Shown: positions 33,507 through 44,231 of the stretch, piece by piece
Numbering within the stretch: the stretch's first letter is position 1
Layout of the letters: the number at the start of each line of letters is the position of its first letter
Origin: Nematopogon swammerdamellus
Lineage: Eukaryota > Arthropoda > Insecta > Lepidoptera > Adelidae
DNA length: 64,000 nucleotides
Direction: 5' to 3'
NCBI GenBank assembly: GCA_946902875.1
Contig: OX336348.1
Coordinates: 15,339,741-15,403,740, forward strand
Position numbers and translations under genes: made by a program
The notes under the pieces: model-generated
What the model was told of the DNA's origin: nothing
The model's input: only the letters and a program-made list of their open reading frames with translations
Database searches by the model: none

Positions 33507-33890
33507 CGGCGGGTGGCCGAGTGGTTTGGGCATCGGCTTCTCATGCGAGAGGTCCGAGGTTCGAATCCGTTCGGCGTGTACCAATGAGTTTTAAAAAAAA
33601 AAAATAATGCTACACCTGATGCTTCAACTTTCGGAACCGGTGTTAAACTGTAGGTCCCTCCCTTGCCACTTACGAGGTGGTAGGCTCAAATTGTTGCCGA
33701 CTGGGTTGATACCACCGTACTGGATGTAAGATGGCCGCATAGCAGCCTCGGCTGTGTTCTCCTCTAGTCCAGTATAGCCAGCAATCCAGGAAGGTCTCCG
33801 GTGTGGCACCTACCTTCTCGGAGGTGATATTGGCTGATCGGAGCATGCGCTTTGGCCCTTCCGACTCAGCCACGCATACCGGATAATATA
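33507..33890 (+). mobile_element. SINE with tRNA-like head and family A-related body
   Basis: A tRNA-like head (33507-33582) carries box A tggccgagtggtttgggc and box B ggttcgaatcc. The body holds ctgtaggtccctcccttgcc, gggttgataccaccgtactg, a tccagtatagcc box and gtgtggcacctacc. These align in order with the family A boxes taggtccc, gggttggtaccaccgcactg, ttcagtgtagcc and catggcaccta. The acceptor stem does not pair, so it is not a functional tRNA gene. Confidence 0.75.
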
Positions 33891-33892
33891 AT

Positions 33893-33964
33893 TTTTTTTT
33901 AATTAAGGAAACTGCCGGGTTAAACCCTACCACCTAGTTAGGTAAGAAGGGATGGGACCTATAG
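33893..33964 (-). mobile_element. SINE family A fragment, internally deleted
   Basis: Reading minus: a taggtcccat start, a ggtggtagggtttaacccgg box, then directly cagtttcc and poly-A (plus T run at 33892-33900). The middle of the body is missing. Confidence 0.65.
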
Positions 33965-34267
33965 TCAGTGGCGGGCAGTCGGTAAAGGCAAAATAACAGA
34001 GCCAAGCCTGTAGATTAGCGACACACTATGTAAAAGTCTCGATTTTTGGCTGAGCATTTCCACATTCGGTTGCATCCGTGCACTACCATAACATTTGGAG
34101 CTCCCGAGCGCTTCCATTAGTAGGCTGTGTATGAAGCGCGCTCAAAGGCTGAGAGCTAGAAATTGATGTTTTAGTATGGCAATACAAAAGCTGTGCTTAT
34201 AAGCTAGAGATAAATAGTATTATACAACAAGCAGGCGAGGGATGCCATTTCTCTTATGAGCTGTGAC

Positions 34268-35996
34268 CAGTGGCGGCTGGCCCTTAAGTGCGTTCGTGCG
34301 CCGCACTACCACAAAACAGCGCCTTCACCCGAAAGAAATAAATAAATTAAAAGATTAAACATTCTCCATGAATCTCGCCGATCGAAGTAAAAATATCAAA
34401 CTGAATTCGTTCCTATTTCCTAGACAACAAGGCACGATTTTGCTGTACGTAATACGTACTACTTTCTACGTATCGCCGCCGAGCTCGCCGCCTCGTGTGC
34501 ATCACAAAACACCGCGAACGTGTTACTATGAGAAAATGTTAAACGCCGCTGCCCCGCCGTGTGAAACAAAACACTCTTCATACGATTATGTGTGGAACAA
34601 GGTCGCAGTCTGCGTGTGACACACGACGGAAAAAGAAGGACAGTATATTGTGGATAGACGCGCGTGCGACACGTCGCGACCGGGCCAGCCGACAATGAGC
34701 CGATGTAAGCCGAGATCGTAAACCCGACCGCAGGGCAGGCACGCGCGGGCGTGGGGCGCGGGCGCGCGGGCGCGGCGGGGGCGATCTAAACTCTGCGTCG
34801 AAGTCACACACACACAAGCGCTAACGCTGTTGCACGAACCGACAGGCGAGTCCATTTTTGGAATATAGGTGTTTCTTAAATATATATAACAGATTGAGTT
34901 TGCAATTGAATATTTGAATTATTCGAATATCGATTTGATACATATTCGAATGGTAATTTATAAAATATTCGAATGTTACGACGAACATTAATGATACTGC
35001 ATAATTAGCTATTTTAAAGTCATAAATGGAATCACCCAAAGACCTAGATGTTGTTTGGTCGCGCGATCATCCGATAGATCGCTCGCCGCGCCGCGCCATC
35101 TCTCTCTCTCAGTTCGGGGCGAGACCCGTCGTTGTCGCGTCGACCGATAATGGCCGCTCCGCGCCACCGCGCCGCGCCGCCGCGCCGCTTAGATGAAATA
35201 TTGTACGTAATATAGATGAAATATTCTCCGTAATATATCTTTGCCGCGCCGCGCCGGGATGTTTTGCAAATCAGTTTTTTAGCAGTTTGAACGACTTTTC
35301 GTCAGTTAACAGTACATTGTGAAGTTTTCTTCATTGCCCGGCGCGGCAAGGCTGGCCGGCGGGCGCGGGCGCGCGACGGCGGCGCCCCGGCGGCCGCGGC
35401 TCGGTGGCCATTGCGCAGTGAAGTGTCGCTTTGGTTCTTCGAGCAATTAGGACTCTGGTTGTGTTTCTAGTGCGTGACAAAAAAGTGATAGAAATATTTG
35501 CGCAAGATAAAACCCGACGAATAGACTTACAATATTAGACCTACCCAATCAAACTGTAGTGTGCGTGGTGTGTGTGTTGTGTGTGTGTGACTGATTTCTT
35601 CATAATTTTCATAAATTCGCTGGCGTGTTCTTCAAAACACCATACCTACATATTTCAATCTAAAAGTGAGTACATTTTTATTACTTAAATTTTAATAATT
35701 TTATCACTTTTATCCTTACCTTATTTTGTCTTTCAACTATGTATCTGTTGAGTGAGAATACTTTTACATAATTTGGGCAATTAACTCAGACATGAAAATA
35801 AAATAAAAAATCACGTCTCGGTATCCATTAGATTCACGTTTGGGTTTAGTACTACGAGTAAGTTAGCCAAAGACATTAAACCCACCCAGGTTTTTTAATC
35901 TCTTTGAAGTTAGCGCACAATGTGCGCTAGGTACCTATGGGACTGGGTAGCACACCGCGCCGCACACCCAGTCCCACAGGTCACCAGCCGCCACTG
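34268..35996. mobile_element. hAT-like element carrying a GC-rich promoter-like core
   Basis: Terminal inverted repeats cagtggcggctgg (34268-34280) and ccagccgccactg (35984-35996). The flanking 8-mers gctgtgac (34260-34267) and gctatgac (35997-36004) differ at one base, the expected 8-bp hAT target duplication. No transposase frame is visible, so the copy is non-autonomous. Its interior has GC-rich blocks (about 34735-34780, 35080-35190, 35335-35420) and a first-exon-like segment ending in a splice donor at 35666. It lies in the intron between the two candidate host exons. Confidence 0.8.
35330..35670 (+). promoter_or_regulatory. GC-rich candidate promoter and first exon inside the hAT-like element
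   Basis: A GC-rich block (35335-35410) is followed by an initiator-like gcgcagtgaag near 35414. About 250 nt of transcript-like sequence leads to a strong donor aaaagtgagtac, with the intron starting at 35666. It might be the 5' exon of the lost transposase gene or a captured host exon. Confidence 0.4.
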
Positions 35997-36075
35997 GCTA
36001 TGACGTATTTGTCCTCCTAAGTAAAAGTGGAATAAGTGGTGCGTAATAGTTATTCGACTTTGACATTTAGGGTTG

Positions 36076-36335
36076 TTTTTTATTTTTATGGAAACTGAAA
36101 CGGTTGGCTGCATCACCTACAACATCCGTGATGTCAACCCATAACACCGGGTGAACTTGGTGCCACATCAGTGCTTCCCTTCGGTCGTGCCGGCTTCACT
36201 GAACTGGACGGAAAACACAAACTATTTACATAGCCGTTTCACCGACCTTTCATTCAGTGCAGTGGTACCAACCCGGGCGGGCTAAACCCTACCACCTAGT
36301 AATATAAGAAGGGAGTTATATCCCTTGTCTAGTCA
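36076..36335 (-). mobile_element. SINE family A copy
   Basis: Reading minus: a gggatataactcccttctta start, tagggtttagcccgcccggg, the full body with ttcagtgaagccggcacgac, and the tail gcagccaaccgtttcagttt with an impure A tract. The gtcgtaaaaggcgac head is truncated. Confidence 0.85.
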
Positions 36336-36551
36336 GTTTAAAATATATATATATACATATATCCTATAGGGCTATATAATTAAGAGCACATTTTGAAATC
36401 TTCAATTGTAAACATGCATCAAATTAACCTTTTGGACGCACATTTCAGTTTAGTTCGGTTGACATTTAAGCTGAGCTTAAGAGTGAAACAGACGTATTTT
36501 TTGGCAATACGTGCGACAGAGATAGTGCAAATAGAAACCAAACATCAATGA

Positions 36552-38800
36552 TAGGGCATGCAATCCCGGATACACTCAAATCCCGGACGGGATTTCGGGA
36601 TTTGAAATTAAATCCCGGGTCCCGGGATTATCTCGGGATTACAACAAATTTCAAAAAAGTTATTAAAACCAAGAGATAAGTTGATCATTTAATGCAATTA
36701 GGTAGGAAGTAAGTACATTAGGTTTGCTTACACATTTAAAACATTATTACAATAAAATTTCTTAATTTCTACTTTTTAAAGTTTTTACATTTTCTTTTTT
36801 TGGAGAAAGTGCGACCGCAAAAAGAGAATATTGTCAATACTTTCATCGCTTAAACCACTACGCACATGGCTACAGATGTACCTTGTGGATGTACACGCGT
36901 TCTGCCTCAACGCTCGTCGGTGGTATGCCCATTACATTTTTGTATGCTTGTTCTAAATACAGGCCTCGATTTCCTCCGCTTTCGAAAAGTGCCATTTCAA
37001 CCCTGATTACTGTGCGAATGTCATCTTCATAGCTTGTTGCATTGGTATTATTAATTGTGTTGTTGATTATCAGGTTCATCTCTTCTTCTTCCGTTAGTGT
37101 GACGTTACTATTTTGGTCTTGGTTATTTGATGTATCATTTGCATCGGGGCAAGCGACTTCCGAATTTTCTTGAGTAGCATGTACAATTTTTATTAATTCT
37201 TGTATAATTTCATCATTATCAAGGTATGTCTGTTCGGGATCTCTAACGGTAAAGTAGGATTTCGGGTTGTGCAAATATTTTATGACTGGAAGAATTTTAT
37301 TAGTGCGTTCCTTCATGCGGTTCTCAAGTTTTTCGAAGAGGCACTTGCTGAATGGATTATTATGTGATTGTAATTTTCTTAACATGTACGTTATAGCTGC
37401 GTCTGCTGTCAATAGGTTGGTATCCCGGCGGCAGAGAGCTTTAACGGTTATTTTAACTGTATTCAAAGAGTTATATGCGTCCTGGAGTTTTACAAAATCT
37501 TCGTCCGAGAATGTAATTTTTGATCTCATGTCGATTAGAGCTTTACATATCGAAGACTTAACTTCGATAAAACGACCGAGCATTGCCGATATGCTCACCC
37601 ACCTCGTTTTATAGTCTAATATCAGTTCTAGCTCTCGTCTTTTTTCTTCTTTGATGTATTTTTGTAGTTCATCGTTCTTCGTTGGAGAGGCCGTAAAAAG
37701 CTTAACAACTTTTCGTACCTTGCCTATTAGTGCCGCCAAGTTAATATCGTCCAATGTTTGTTCTCCTCGCATTATCGTATCATTTTGGATGAGAATTTGG
37801 CCTTCTTCTATGCAATCACCTTCTTTATATGAATCAGACTCATCATCCGTCGGTGCACGATCATGGGATTCTGATGTTTCTGGTGCTGGGATTTCTGGGT
37901 GATATTGGGTGACACCTTGTTTTTTGTAAAGTGCATCCAGAATACCTAAGTGCACACCGTGAGCAAGACTGATATGATGAATGATCTGTAGATCTTTGCC
38001 GACTTTTTTCATTAAGCTTGCGCCGTCGGTAGTCATGCCGATTACGTCGACGTCAAGAGATATGCCAAAAGCCATTAGCCTTTCCTTTATTTTTTCGATA
38101 CAGGCATGGGCTGGCATGGAACCACGAACTCGGACTAAACCTAGATTTCTAAACTTTATATCACCAGGAAAGTTATTACAGTGAATGTTCAAATTTATAT
38201 AACGCCTGTTGTGCATGGATGTCCACTCATCAAATGTTAACGCAAATGTGCACTTTAGATTCTTACATTTGAGAATTTCCAGTTTTACTTCTTCTGCAAC
38301 ACTCAGACTCGCCGACTGGCTGACTGACTGATCAATGATCATTCCAACCATAGAAGCAATAGAAGCTTGGTACATTGCGCACTCTCACTCTCTCTTTATC
38401 GAACATATGTGTGAAAATGAGATAGCAAAGTGTGCACATCTTTCTTGCTTCTAGCGGTTGCATCAAGTCGCCGGCAAGGCTAACGAATTACGGAACAGAA
38501 AACAAAATAATTCTTTAAAATAAAAAATTTTCGGCCCTAGATTTTTCAGTTTTGTTTCAATATTTTGATATTTAAATAAATTACGATGGCGTGTGCCTTT
38601 AATAAGAGCTACATGTATGATATATATGTATGTATGCTATTTAAAGCAACCAAAACTCACAAAAATCCCATAAAATTAAAATATATTCTGGATCCCGGGA
38701 TCCCGCGATATTTTAAAAAAATCCCGGGATTGGTAAATGCTCATTTTTTTACGGGATCCCGGGATTTCGGGATCCCGGGATCCCGGGATTGCATGCCCTA
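36552..38800 (-). mobile_element. hAT DNA transposon with perfect 8-bp target duplication
   Basis: The terminal repeats read tagggcatgcaatcccgg at 36552 and its reverse complement ending at 38800. Both sides are flanked by atcaatga (36544-36551 and 38801-38808). Subterminal regions at both ends are packed with tcccggga-type motifs, probable transposase-binding repeats. The interior codes a hAT transposase on the minus strand. The insertion lies in the intron between the candidate host exons. Confidence 0.93.
36870..38375 (-). pseudogene. hAT transposase lacking BED finger, frameshifted C-terminus
   Basis: 501 codons; related proteins are usually 600-700 residues. CTFALTFDEWTS near residue 45 and VIGMTTDGASLMKKVG near 115 carry the first two catalytic aspartates. 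The SLAHGVHLGILDAL motif follows near 140, and the C-terminal dimerisation segment has GIPPTSVEAERV. Similarity then continues in another frame (LSDESIDNILFLRSHF, about 36800-36850), so there is a small deletion or shift at about 36870-36895. No BED zinc finger is found upstream of residue 1. The copy is probably inactive, although the ends look intact. Confidence 0.85.
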
Positions 38801-38984
38801 ATCAATGAAATCGGTTTGTTCTGGTCTTTTGCCGTGCGCTATATCGCGAGCGCAGAGCGCACGGCGCACAAGAAAATCCGTATAAGGATTTTCTTTCGTT
38901 TTCGCGCCTTTGTTAGTCTAATTTCGAACAATGTGTGATTGTGACCAAAATCGGAGCTGTGTTAAGAAGATAATATGAGACAAC

Positions 38985-39083
38985 AAATTCAGTGCGGCAG
39001 TACCAACCCGGGCGGGTTAAACCCTACAATCTAGTAAGGTTAAAAAAGAAGGGACCTACAGTTTTACATGGAATCCAAACCAC
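38985..39083 (-). mobile_element. SINE family A fragment with box-B remnant
   Basis: taccaacccgggcgggttaa, then a gggacctacagttttacatg stretch and a ggaatccaaacc box-B remnant. It matches the tRNA/5S-headed copy at 11651-12020. Confidence 0.7.
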
Positions 39084-39207
39084 CACGATTAGCCTTTATA
39101 GTTATACGTACCTAGTTATTTGCGCTGCTGTGTATGTTTTTTTAATTGGTTCCGAACTGGGTGGCTGTGCCCTGTGTGAATTGCATTCAAGTCATCATTT
39201 CAATTGC

Positions 39208-39218
39208 AGAGAGAGAGA

Positions 39219-39294
<76 letters not shown>
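39208..39294. repeat. (GA)n microsatellite
   Basis: About 85 bp of nearly uninterrupted ga repeats. Frames giving Arg-Glu repeats here are artefacts. Confidence 0.98.
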
Positions 39295-39297
<3 letters not shown>

Positions 39298-39539
39298 GTC
39301 GGGTGGTGTAGGGTACCCCAAAATGTGACTATAAAAAAATAGTACATTTTACTTAAAAAAATCACAGATTTTGAAAAAAAATACTAGATTACTGAAGGGC
39401 CCCAATTTTACTTTTACATGAAATGGCTAAATAAGATGGAAGCAGGTAATATAGATGTTGGGTGGAAGTTGCCAATGTACTGATAAAAAAAAAAGGTGAC
39501 GAGAACATCGATCGCCCAGCATGGTGTACGTACGACGCT

Positions 39540-39895
39540 ATTAGACGTTTTTCGACACTAAAGAGGGTTTTAGGGATGTGCACCGCTGATTTAACCTTGC
39601 TTATTTTTCTGTCTGCTGCCATGATTACGTGAAGCGTGAAGGATGGCCATGGTGCTTCACGGGCAAAGCGTGGACCCTAGCTTCAACGCGTACTGTTCAG
39701 GTTGGTGGTGCGGCGACACGGAATACGGAAGGGCCCCCGGTCCCGCCCGGAAGTGGCCCCGGGAACATTAGACCGGTCACCATCCGACGCGACGGACCAC
39801 TCCGGGATTATGTGCCGGTTGACCGGGGCAGCCTCTCGCGTTGGTTAGACGCGATTGGGCCCCTATACTACCCGGCGGGCGGTCAGCGGAATAAC
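39540..39895 (-). mobile_element. LINE 5' fragment, same family as 6709-10012
   Basis: Reading minus, it matches the 5' leader and the first codons (KISKVKSAVHIPKTLFSV versus RISKVKSALHIPTTLFSV) of the LINE at 6709. GC-rich landmarks ttgacgcg-type, cgattgggcccct and gggcccccggtcc are shared. Coding similarity stops after about 20 codons. Sequence to about 40130 may be further leader but has no partner in the window. Confidence 0.85.
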
Positions 39896-40308
39896 TGTTT
39901 CACCGGGTCTCCCTGTTAAACTCGATGAAACACCTCTGAACAGCGAATCCGCGTCGGGACCGCTGATCTACTCCTCACAATAGCCAACCCCACCTGCTAC
40001 TGGGTCCCCGGGAAGTACACCGGAACACAGCGAACTGTTATGGTGGTGTAATTGTCTCTCTGTTCATTTAGCACCACCCAGGAGGCACGTGTGGCTTAAG
40101 GACCAGGTGTCACGGACGCGAACAGCTCTCCCCCCCCCCCCCAAATCGAGCCAAGTTAATCAAATCGTGCTTTCCAGAAGCTATCGATCTGCCCTGATAG
40201 AAGTTAATACATACGAGTATGTCAGACGAGTGGTATGGCACATCTTAGCTAAGTGCTAAATTGTACCTTGTATGCAGCCTGAGTATGCAGCCTTAATGTT
40301 TGTTGCAG

Positions 40309-40569
40309 GTCGTGACGGCAGCACCATCGATGAACGTTTCAAGATGTGCAATTTTTGGAACAGCTGGGGAGGTGACCTCAAACCGGGGAAATTGTTGTTT
40401 TATTGGGGGGATATATCGGAAAAGCAAATCAAAGCTAAACAATTCTACTGCGAAATAACACTTAACATAATTGAAAGTGATCTTGGCAATAGTACATACT
40501 ATTGCGAGTTTCGCAGTGACGGTAAAAAGGTTCCATTCACTTCCAGCGGGATCTTCTATGAAATATTTG
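40309..40569 (+). CDS. Candidate host exon 2 (extracellular-type protein)
   Basis: A 261-nt block, a multiple of three, preceded by an acceptor (tgtttgttgcag, AG at 40307-40308) and followed by a donor (gtaaggcac from 40570). It is phase 1 at both ends, matching the exon at 33024-33275. The peptide includes RFKMCNFWNSWGGDLKPGKL, AKQFYCEITLNIIESD and NSTYYCEFRSDGKKVPF, with a potential N-glycosylation site. The YYC motif resembles the F strand of immunoglobulin domains, but other cysteine-rich folds are possible. No further exons were identified in the window. Confidence 0.55.
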
Positions 40570-40712
40570 GTAAGGCACATCGTCATACCAATAATATATT
40601 ATATGTTCCTCTATAACTCTTAAAGCGATCATCCCAATTCGATGAAACTTAGTGCGAGCACATTTAACGCTACTTGACAGGATTGAATAAATACAATTCA
40701 GTTCCGGTTACG

Positions 40713-40714
<2 letters not shown>

Positions 40715-40744
<30 letters not shown>

Positions 40745-40748
40745 TTGT

Positions 40749-40814
<66 letters not shown>

Positions 40815-40940
40815 GTGGGAGAGGGCGGGTGTATGTGTGTGTGTGAGAGGGTGTGTGGTTGTGTGCATGCGTTCGTGCGTGCGTTCGTGCGTGCGTGCGT
40901 GCGTGCGTGCGTGCGTACGCGCGCGCGTGCGTGCGTGTTT
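40715..40940. repeat. (GT)n and (GTGC)n simple repeats
   Basis: A gtgtgt run from about 40715 to 40850, with interruptions, followed by gtgcgtgcgt repeats to about 40935. The Cys-Val and Thr-His frames are artefacts. Confidence 0.97.
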
Positions 40941-41000
40941 GTGTTTATTAGTTGAACAAAGCTTTTGTTGATTTATTGTTGAATAAGTCAAGTGTGAGTA

Positions 41001-41055
41001 GTGTATAATTGGGCAAGCTGCATCTCATTGCGATGCAGCTTGCCCAATCATACAC
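41001..41055. repeat. 24-bp near-perfect hairpin, 7-nt loop
   Basis: gtgtataattgggcaagctg and the following catc pair with the right arm 41032-41055, with one mismatch at position 8. The loop is tcattgc. It could be a small inverted-repeat element remnant or an RNA hairpin. Confidence 0.85.
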
Positions 41056-41774
41056 TTTTTAAAATTAACTATAACGAACAACGACTAAATCTTAAGAGCC
41101 CATGCTACCTCAGATTGTTTCGTTTCATCCGCTGTTACAACAACAATATTCCAACGATCACTGTGTAATTCATTTATGGCAAAGTTGAGTACTAATACTA
41201 GAGCCTCTAAGTTTCGAAAATACGATTACGTAAAATTTTGTCGATAGAAAAAAATTGCAAAGTTACCTCCAAAATATCAATAAAACCGCGATTATTAAAT
41301 AAATACTTTAAATTAGTTCACGAAACTTTACACAATAACTAATCTCAATATAACGCAGGTCCTCTAAGTTTTACATTTTCAAAATACCCAATATTTTCAC
41401 CGTAATAAGCAATACCTAAATTATCGCGCAATTTAACTTTGACTTCCCTGCCGCCCGGCCAGTGTTGCCAACTTAGTGGATTTTCCACTAAAACTGGTAG
41501 TTTCGACCCCCTTTTTAGTGTACAAATATTGCTGTTAGTGGTTAGTGGTTTTTCTAGTGGATGAAAAATGACACGGTTGGCTGCATATATCATACACACC
41601 GGGTGTAATAGGTGCCATGTCGGTGGTCGTGCCGGCTACACTGAACTGAACGGACAGCACGAACTATTTACATAACCGTTTTGACTGACGTTTTATATTA
41701 AGGCGGGAATAAGGGTCAAATTGAGAAATAGGTCAACTTTAAAAAAAATGTTAGAGCTAACGTAAAAAATCTCA

Positions 41775-42350
41775 AAAACATAAAACTCAGAACCACTGGT
41801 GCTAGACCCATCGTGTTGGTACTCAAATTTCAGGTCTCGGTGAGATCTATCCATCTGTCATAACTCGAGAACCACTCGTGCTAAACCCATCGTGTTGGTA
41901 CTCAAACTTCAGGCCTCGGTGAGATCTATCCATCATTCACATGAACTTTTGTTTTGGTCATACATAACTCAAGACCTGAAGTTTGAGTACCAACACGATG
42001 GGTCTAGCACCAGTGGTTCTGAGTTATGACCAAAACAAAAGTTCACGTGACAGATGGATAGATCTTACCGCGACCTGAAGTTTGAGTATTAACACGATGG
42101 GTCTAGCACCAGTGGTTCTCGAGTTATGACCAAATCAAAAGTTCACGTGACAGATGGATAGATCTTACCGAGACCTGAAGTTTGAGTACCAACACGATGG
42201 GTCTAGCACCAGTGGTTCTCGAGTTATGACCAAAACAAAAGTTCACGTGACAGATGGATAGATCTCACCGAGACCTGAAGTTTGAGTACCAACACGATGG
42301 GTCTAGCACTAGTGCTTCTCGAGTTATGTCCAAAACAAAAGTTCATGACG
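41775..42350. repeat. Inverted tandem array, unit about 100-120 bp
   Basis: Units with gtttgagtaccaacacgatg, gtctagcaccagtggttct and gacagatggatagatct. They are inverted at 41775-41960 (about two copies) and direct at 41975-42350 (about four copies). The switch near 41965 makes a palindromic block. Confidence 0.88.
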
Positions 42351-43100
42351 AAGTTTCTAGTTCTCACAGAAAACGGGATGGTAACGAACCCTCTTTACGC
42401 GAGCTCGACTCGAACTTGACCACAAAAAAAATTCTCCGGGATATACGCTACTACCAATATACAAAGTTCAACCCCCAACAACGGTCGTTTTTTTATAAAA
42501 TTTAACTTATAAAAATAGAAGACAGTGAATTTTTATTAGCTCGATTTTATTATACCTACACCATTATTTTTACAACGAATCAGCGCACGTCTGATTGCAC
42601 CGCGTCCCTCCCACGCGCCTCAGCAATGCGACGCTGGTACTGGAATTACGAATGGCTAGTTTCTAGTCCAAACCTCCTAATGTTCTAGATGTATTGTTAG
42701 TATTTTAGCACAAAAATCTATGATCTATATTTTAAATCTAATCAACTGACGACGGCCCATAAAGGGCCGAAATATTTTGTGTTTTTTTATATTATATAGA
42801 TAGTACATTCATTACATTAAATTAAATAAAAAGCCACAAAATTGGTAACAAAAATATAATTTACTGTTAGTATTTTAGGAGTTGTTACATGATGTTTAAG
42901 TTGTATAATCAATCATAGAACCTTATCTTATATTTTTCTTGTTAGGAAAGTTTCCCATTACTACGTTTACACCTTTCTTCTTACACCACAAAAAATAGTC
43001 AAACTTAAACTAAATTCTGCTGGCCGGCAAATATGACCATTACCCTGAATACGTTGCGTAAATAATCGTGTGTGCTGAGCGCAAGCGACACGTGTTCCCC
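42351..43100. other. AT-rich interior of fold-back structure, no gene seen
   Basis: Includes gacggcccataaagggccga near 42748, a recurrent short inverted motif (gcccat/gggcc). No supported coding frame. Confidence 0.45.
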
Positions 43101-43103
43101 GTT

Positions 43104-43407
43104 CTCACAGAGCACGAAATACCGCGCGCCGCACCTCCTAGAGACGCCCTGAGCGCGATTTCCCTACAACGGCGTTGAAGCCTGTAGGCGTGGCCTATGA
43201 CTTACATAATATGTGTGTTGCGCGTGTGCATTTGTTTTGTGCGTGTGCCTAACTTGCTCCTCTTTGTGTGTAGTGTCGATACTAACACACACACACACAT
43301 ACGAAGCGCTAGTAGCACTGCGTCCAGTTATTGGGTTTCAAATATTATCGCTTAGGGCGTCTCTAGGAGGGGGCGCGCGCGGGGGGTATTCCGTGCTCTG
43401 TGATGCT
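43104..43407. repeat. MITE-like pair of diverged 55-bp inverted repeats
   Basis: Left arm tcacagagcacgaaataccg with cctcctagagacgccctgag mirrors the right arm (agggcgtctctaggaggggg and a gtattccgtgctctgtga end). About 200 bp lies between, including an acacacacac run. The arms are imperfect. Confidence 0.7.
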
Positions 43408-43710
43408 ACTAAACAGTTTTTCTACGTCAGCGTTGGAATGCGGCAATAACGAATGAGACTAATCGCAAAAGTCGCCAAATCCTCAAATCTAGATTCCCCT
43501 TGAGCATCACACTGACAAAAGACTGAGTTGAGTTGTTGTTGTTGTGTTTATCCATATGGATAGGCAATAGTTAATAAACCATACAGCCTCTTCTGGAGTT
43601 GGTACAGAGTTGATCGTCATCCAAAATATAATCGACGTTAGCGATGGGTTAATTTCGGAATATAATCCATTGACGAAACATGAGTCCACTTAATAAAACT
43701 GAATTATACT

Positions 43711-43995
43711 GACCCCGTGCATGTCGTAAAAGGCGACTAAGGGATGTGACTCCCTTCTTATATAACTAGGTGGTAGGGTTTAACCCGCCCGGGTTTGTGC
43801 CACCGCACTGAATGAAAGGTCGGTCGAAACGGCTATGTAAATAGTTTGTGTTTTCCGTCCAGTTCAGTGTAGCCGGCACGACCGAAGGGAAGCACTGACG
43901 TGGCACCAAGTTCAACCCGGTGTTATGGGCTGACATCACGGATGTTGTAGGTGATGTAGCCAACCTTGTCAGTTTCAATAAAAAAAAAAAAAAAA
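43711..43995 (+). mobile_element. SINE family A copy with gtcgtaaaaggcgac head and poly-A
   Basis: Starts ccccgtgcatgtcgtaaaag, continues ggcgactaagggatgtgact, cttatataactaggtggtag, aacccgcccgggtttgtgcc and the body. The tail is gatgtagccaaccttgtcag followed by an A tract (43978-43995). It shows the intact orientation of family A and that its head is the one shared with families B and C. It is 5'-truncated relative to 56290-56640. Confidence 0.9.
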
Positions 43996-44231
43996 CTCTT
44001 GTTTTGGTAGTATTTTACGACATTTTTTACGTTAGCTCTAACATTTTTTTTAAAGTTGACCTATTTCTCAATTTGACCCTTATTCCCGCCTTAATATAAA
44101 ACGTCAGTCAAAACGGTTATGTAAATAGTTCGTGCTGTCCGTTCAGTACAGTGTAGCCGGCACGACCACCGACATGGCACCTATTACACCCGGTGTGTAT
44201 GATATATGCAGCCAACCGTGTCATTTTTCAT

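Larger units (their letters stand above)
41561..44231. mobile_element. Fold-back structure with 210-bp inverted ends
   Basis: 41561-41770 and 44022-44231 are inverted copies starting atgaaaaatgacacggttgg and ending gagctaacgtaaaaaat. Their outer 140 bp is a diverged family A SINE body; the inner part (ttgagaaataggtcaacttt) is unrelated. Between them lie an inverted tandem array, a MITE-like pair and a full-length-tail SINE. No target duplication was recognised and there is no transposase frame, so it is either a non-autonomous fold-back element or two inverted SINE-derived copies. Confidence 0.75.

Noticed and set aside
33507..33582. Genuine tRNA gene
   Set aside because: Boxes A and B are good, but the acceptor ends do not pair and the sequence continues into a SINE body.
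39146..39342. Arg-Glu-rich proteins
   Set aside because: Translation of a (GA)n microsatellite.
40674..40991. Cys-Val-rich and Thr-His-rich proteins
   Set aside because: Translation of (GT)n and related simple repeats.
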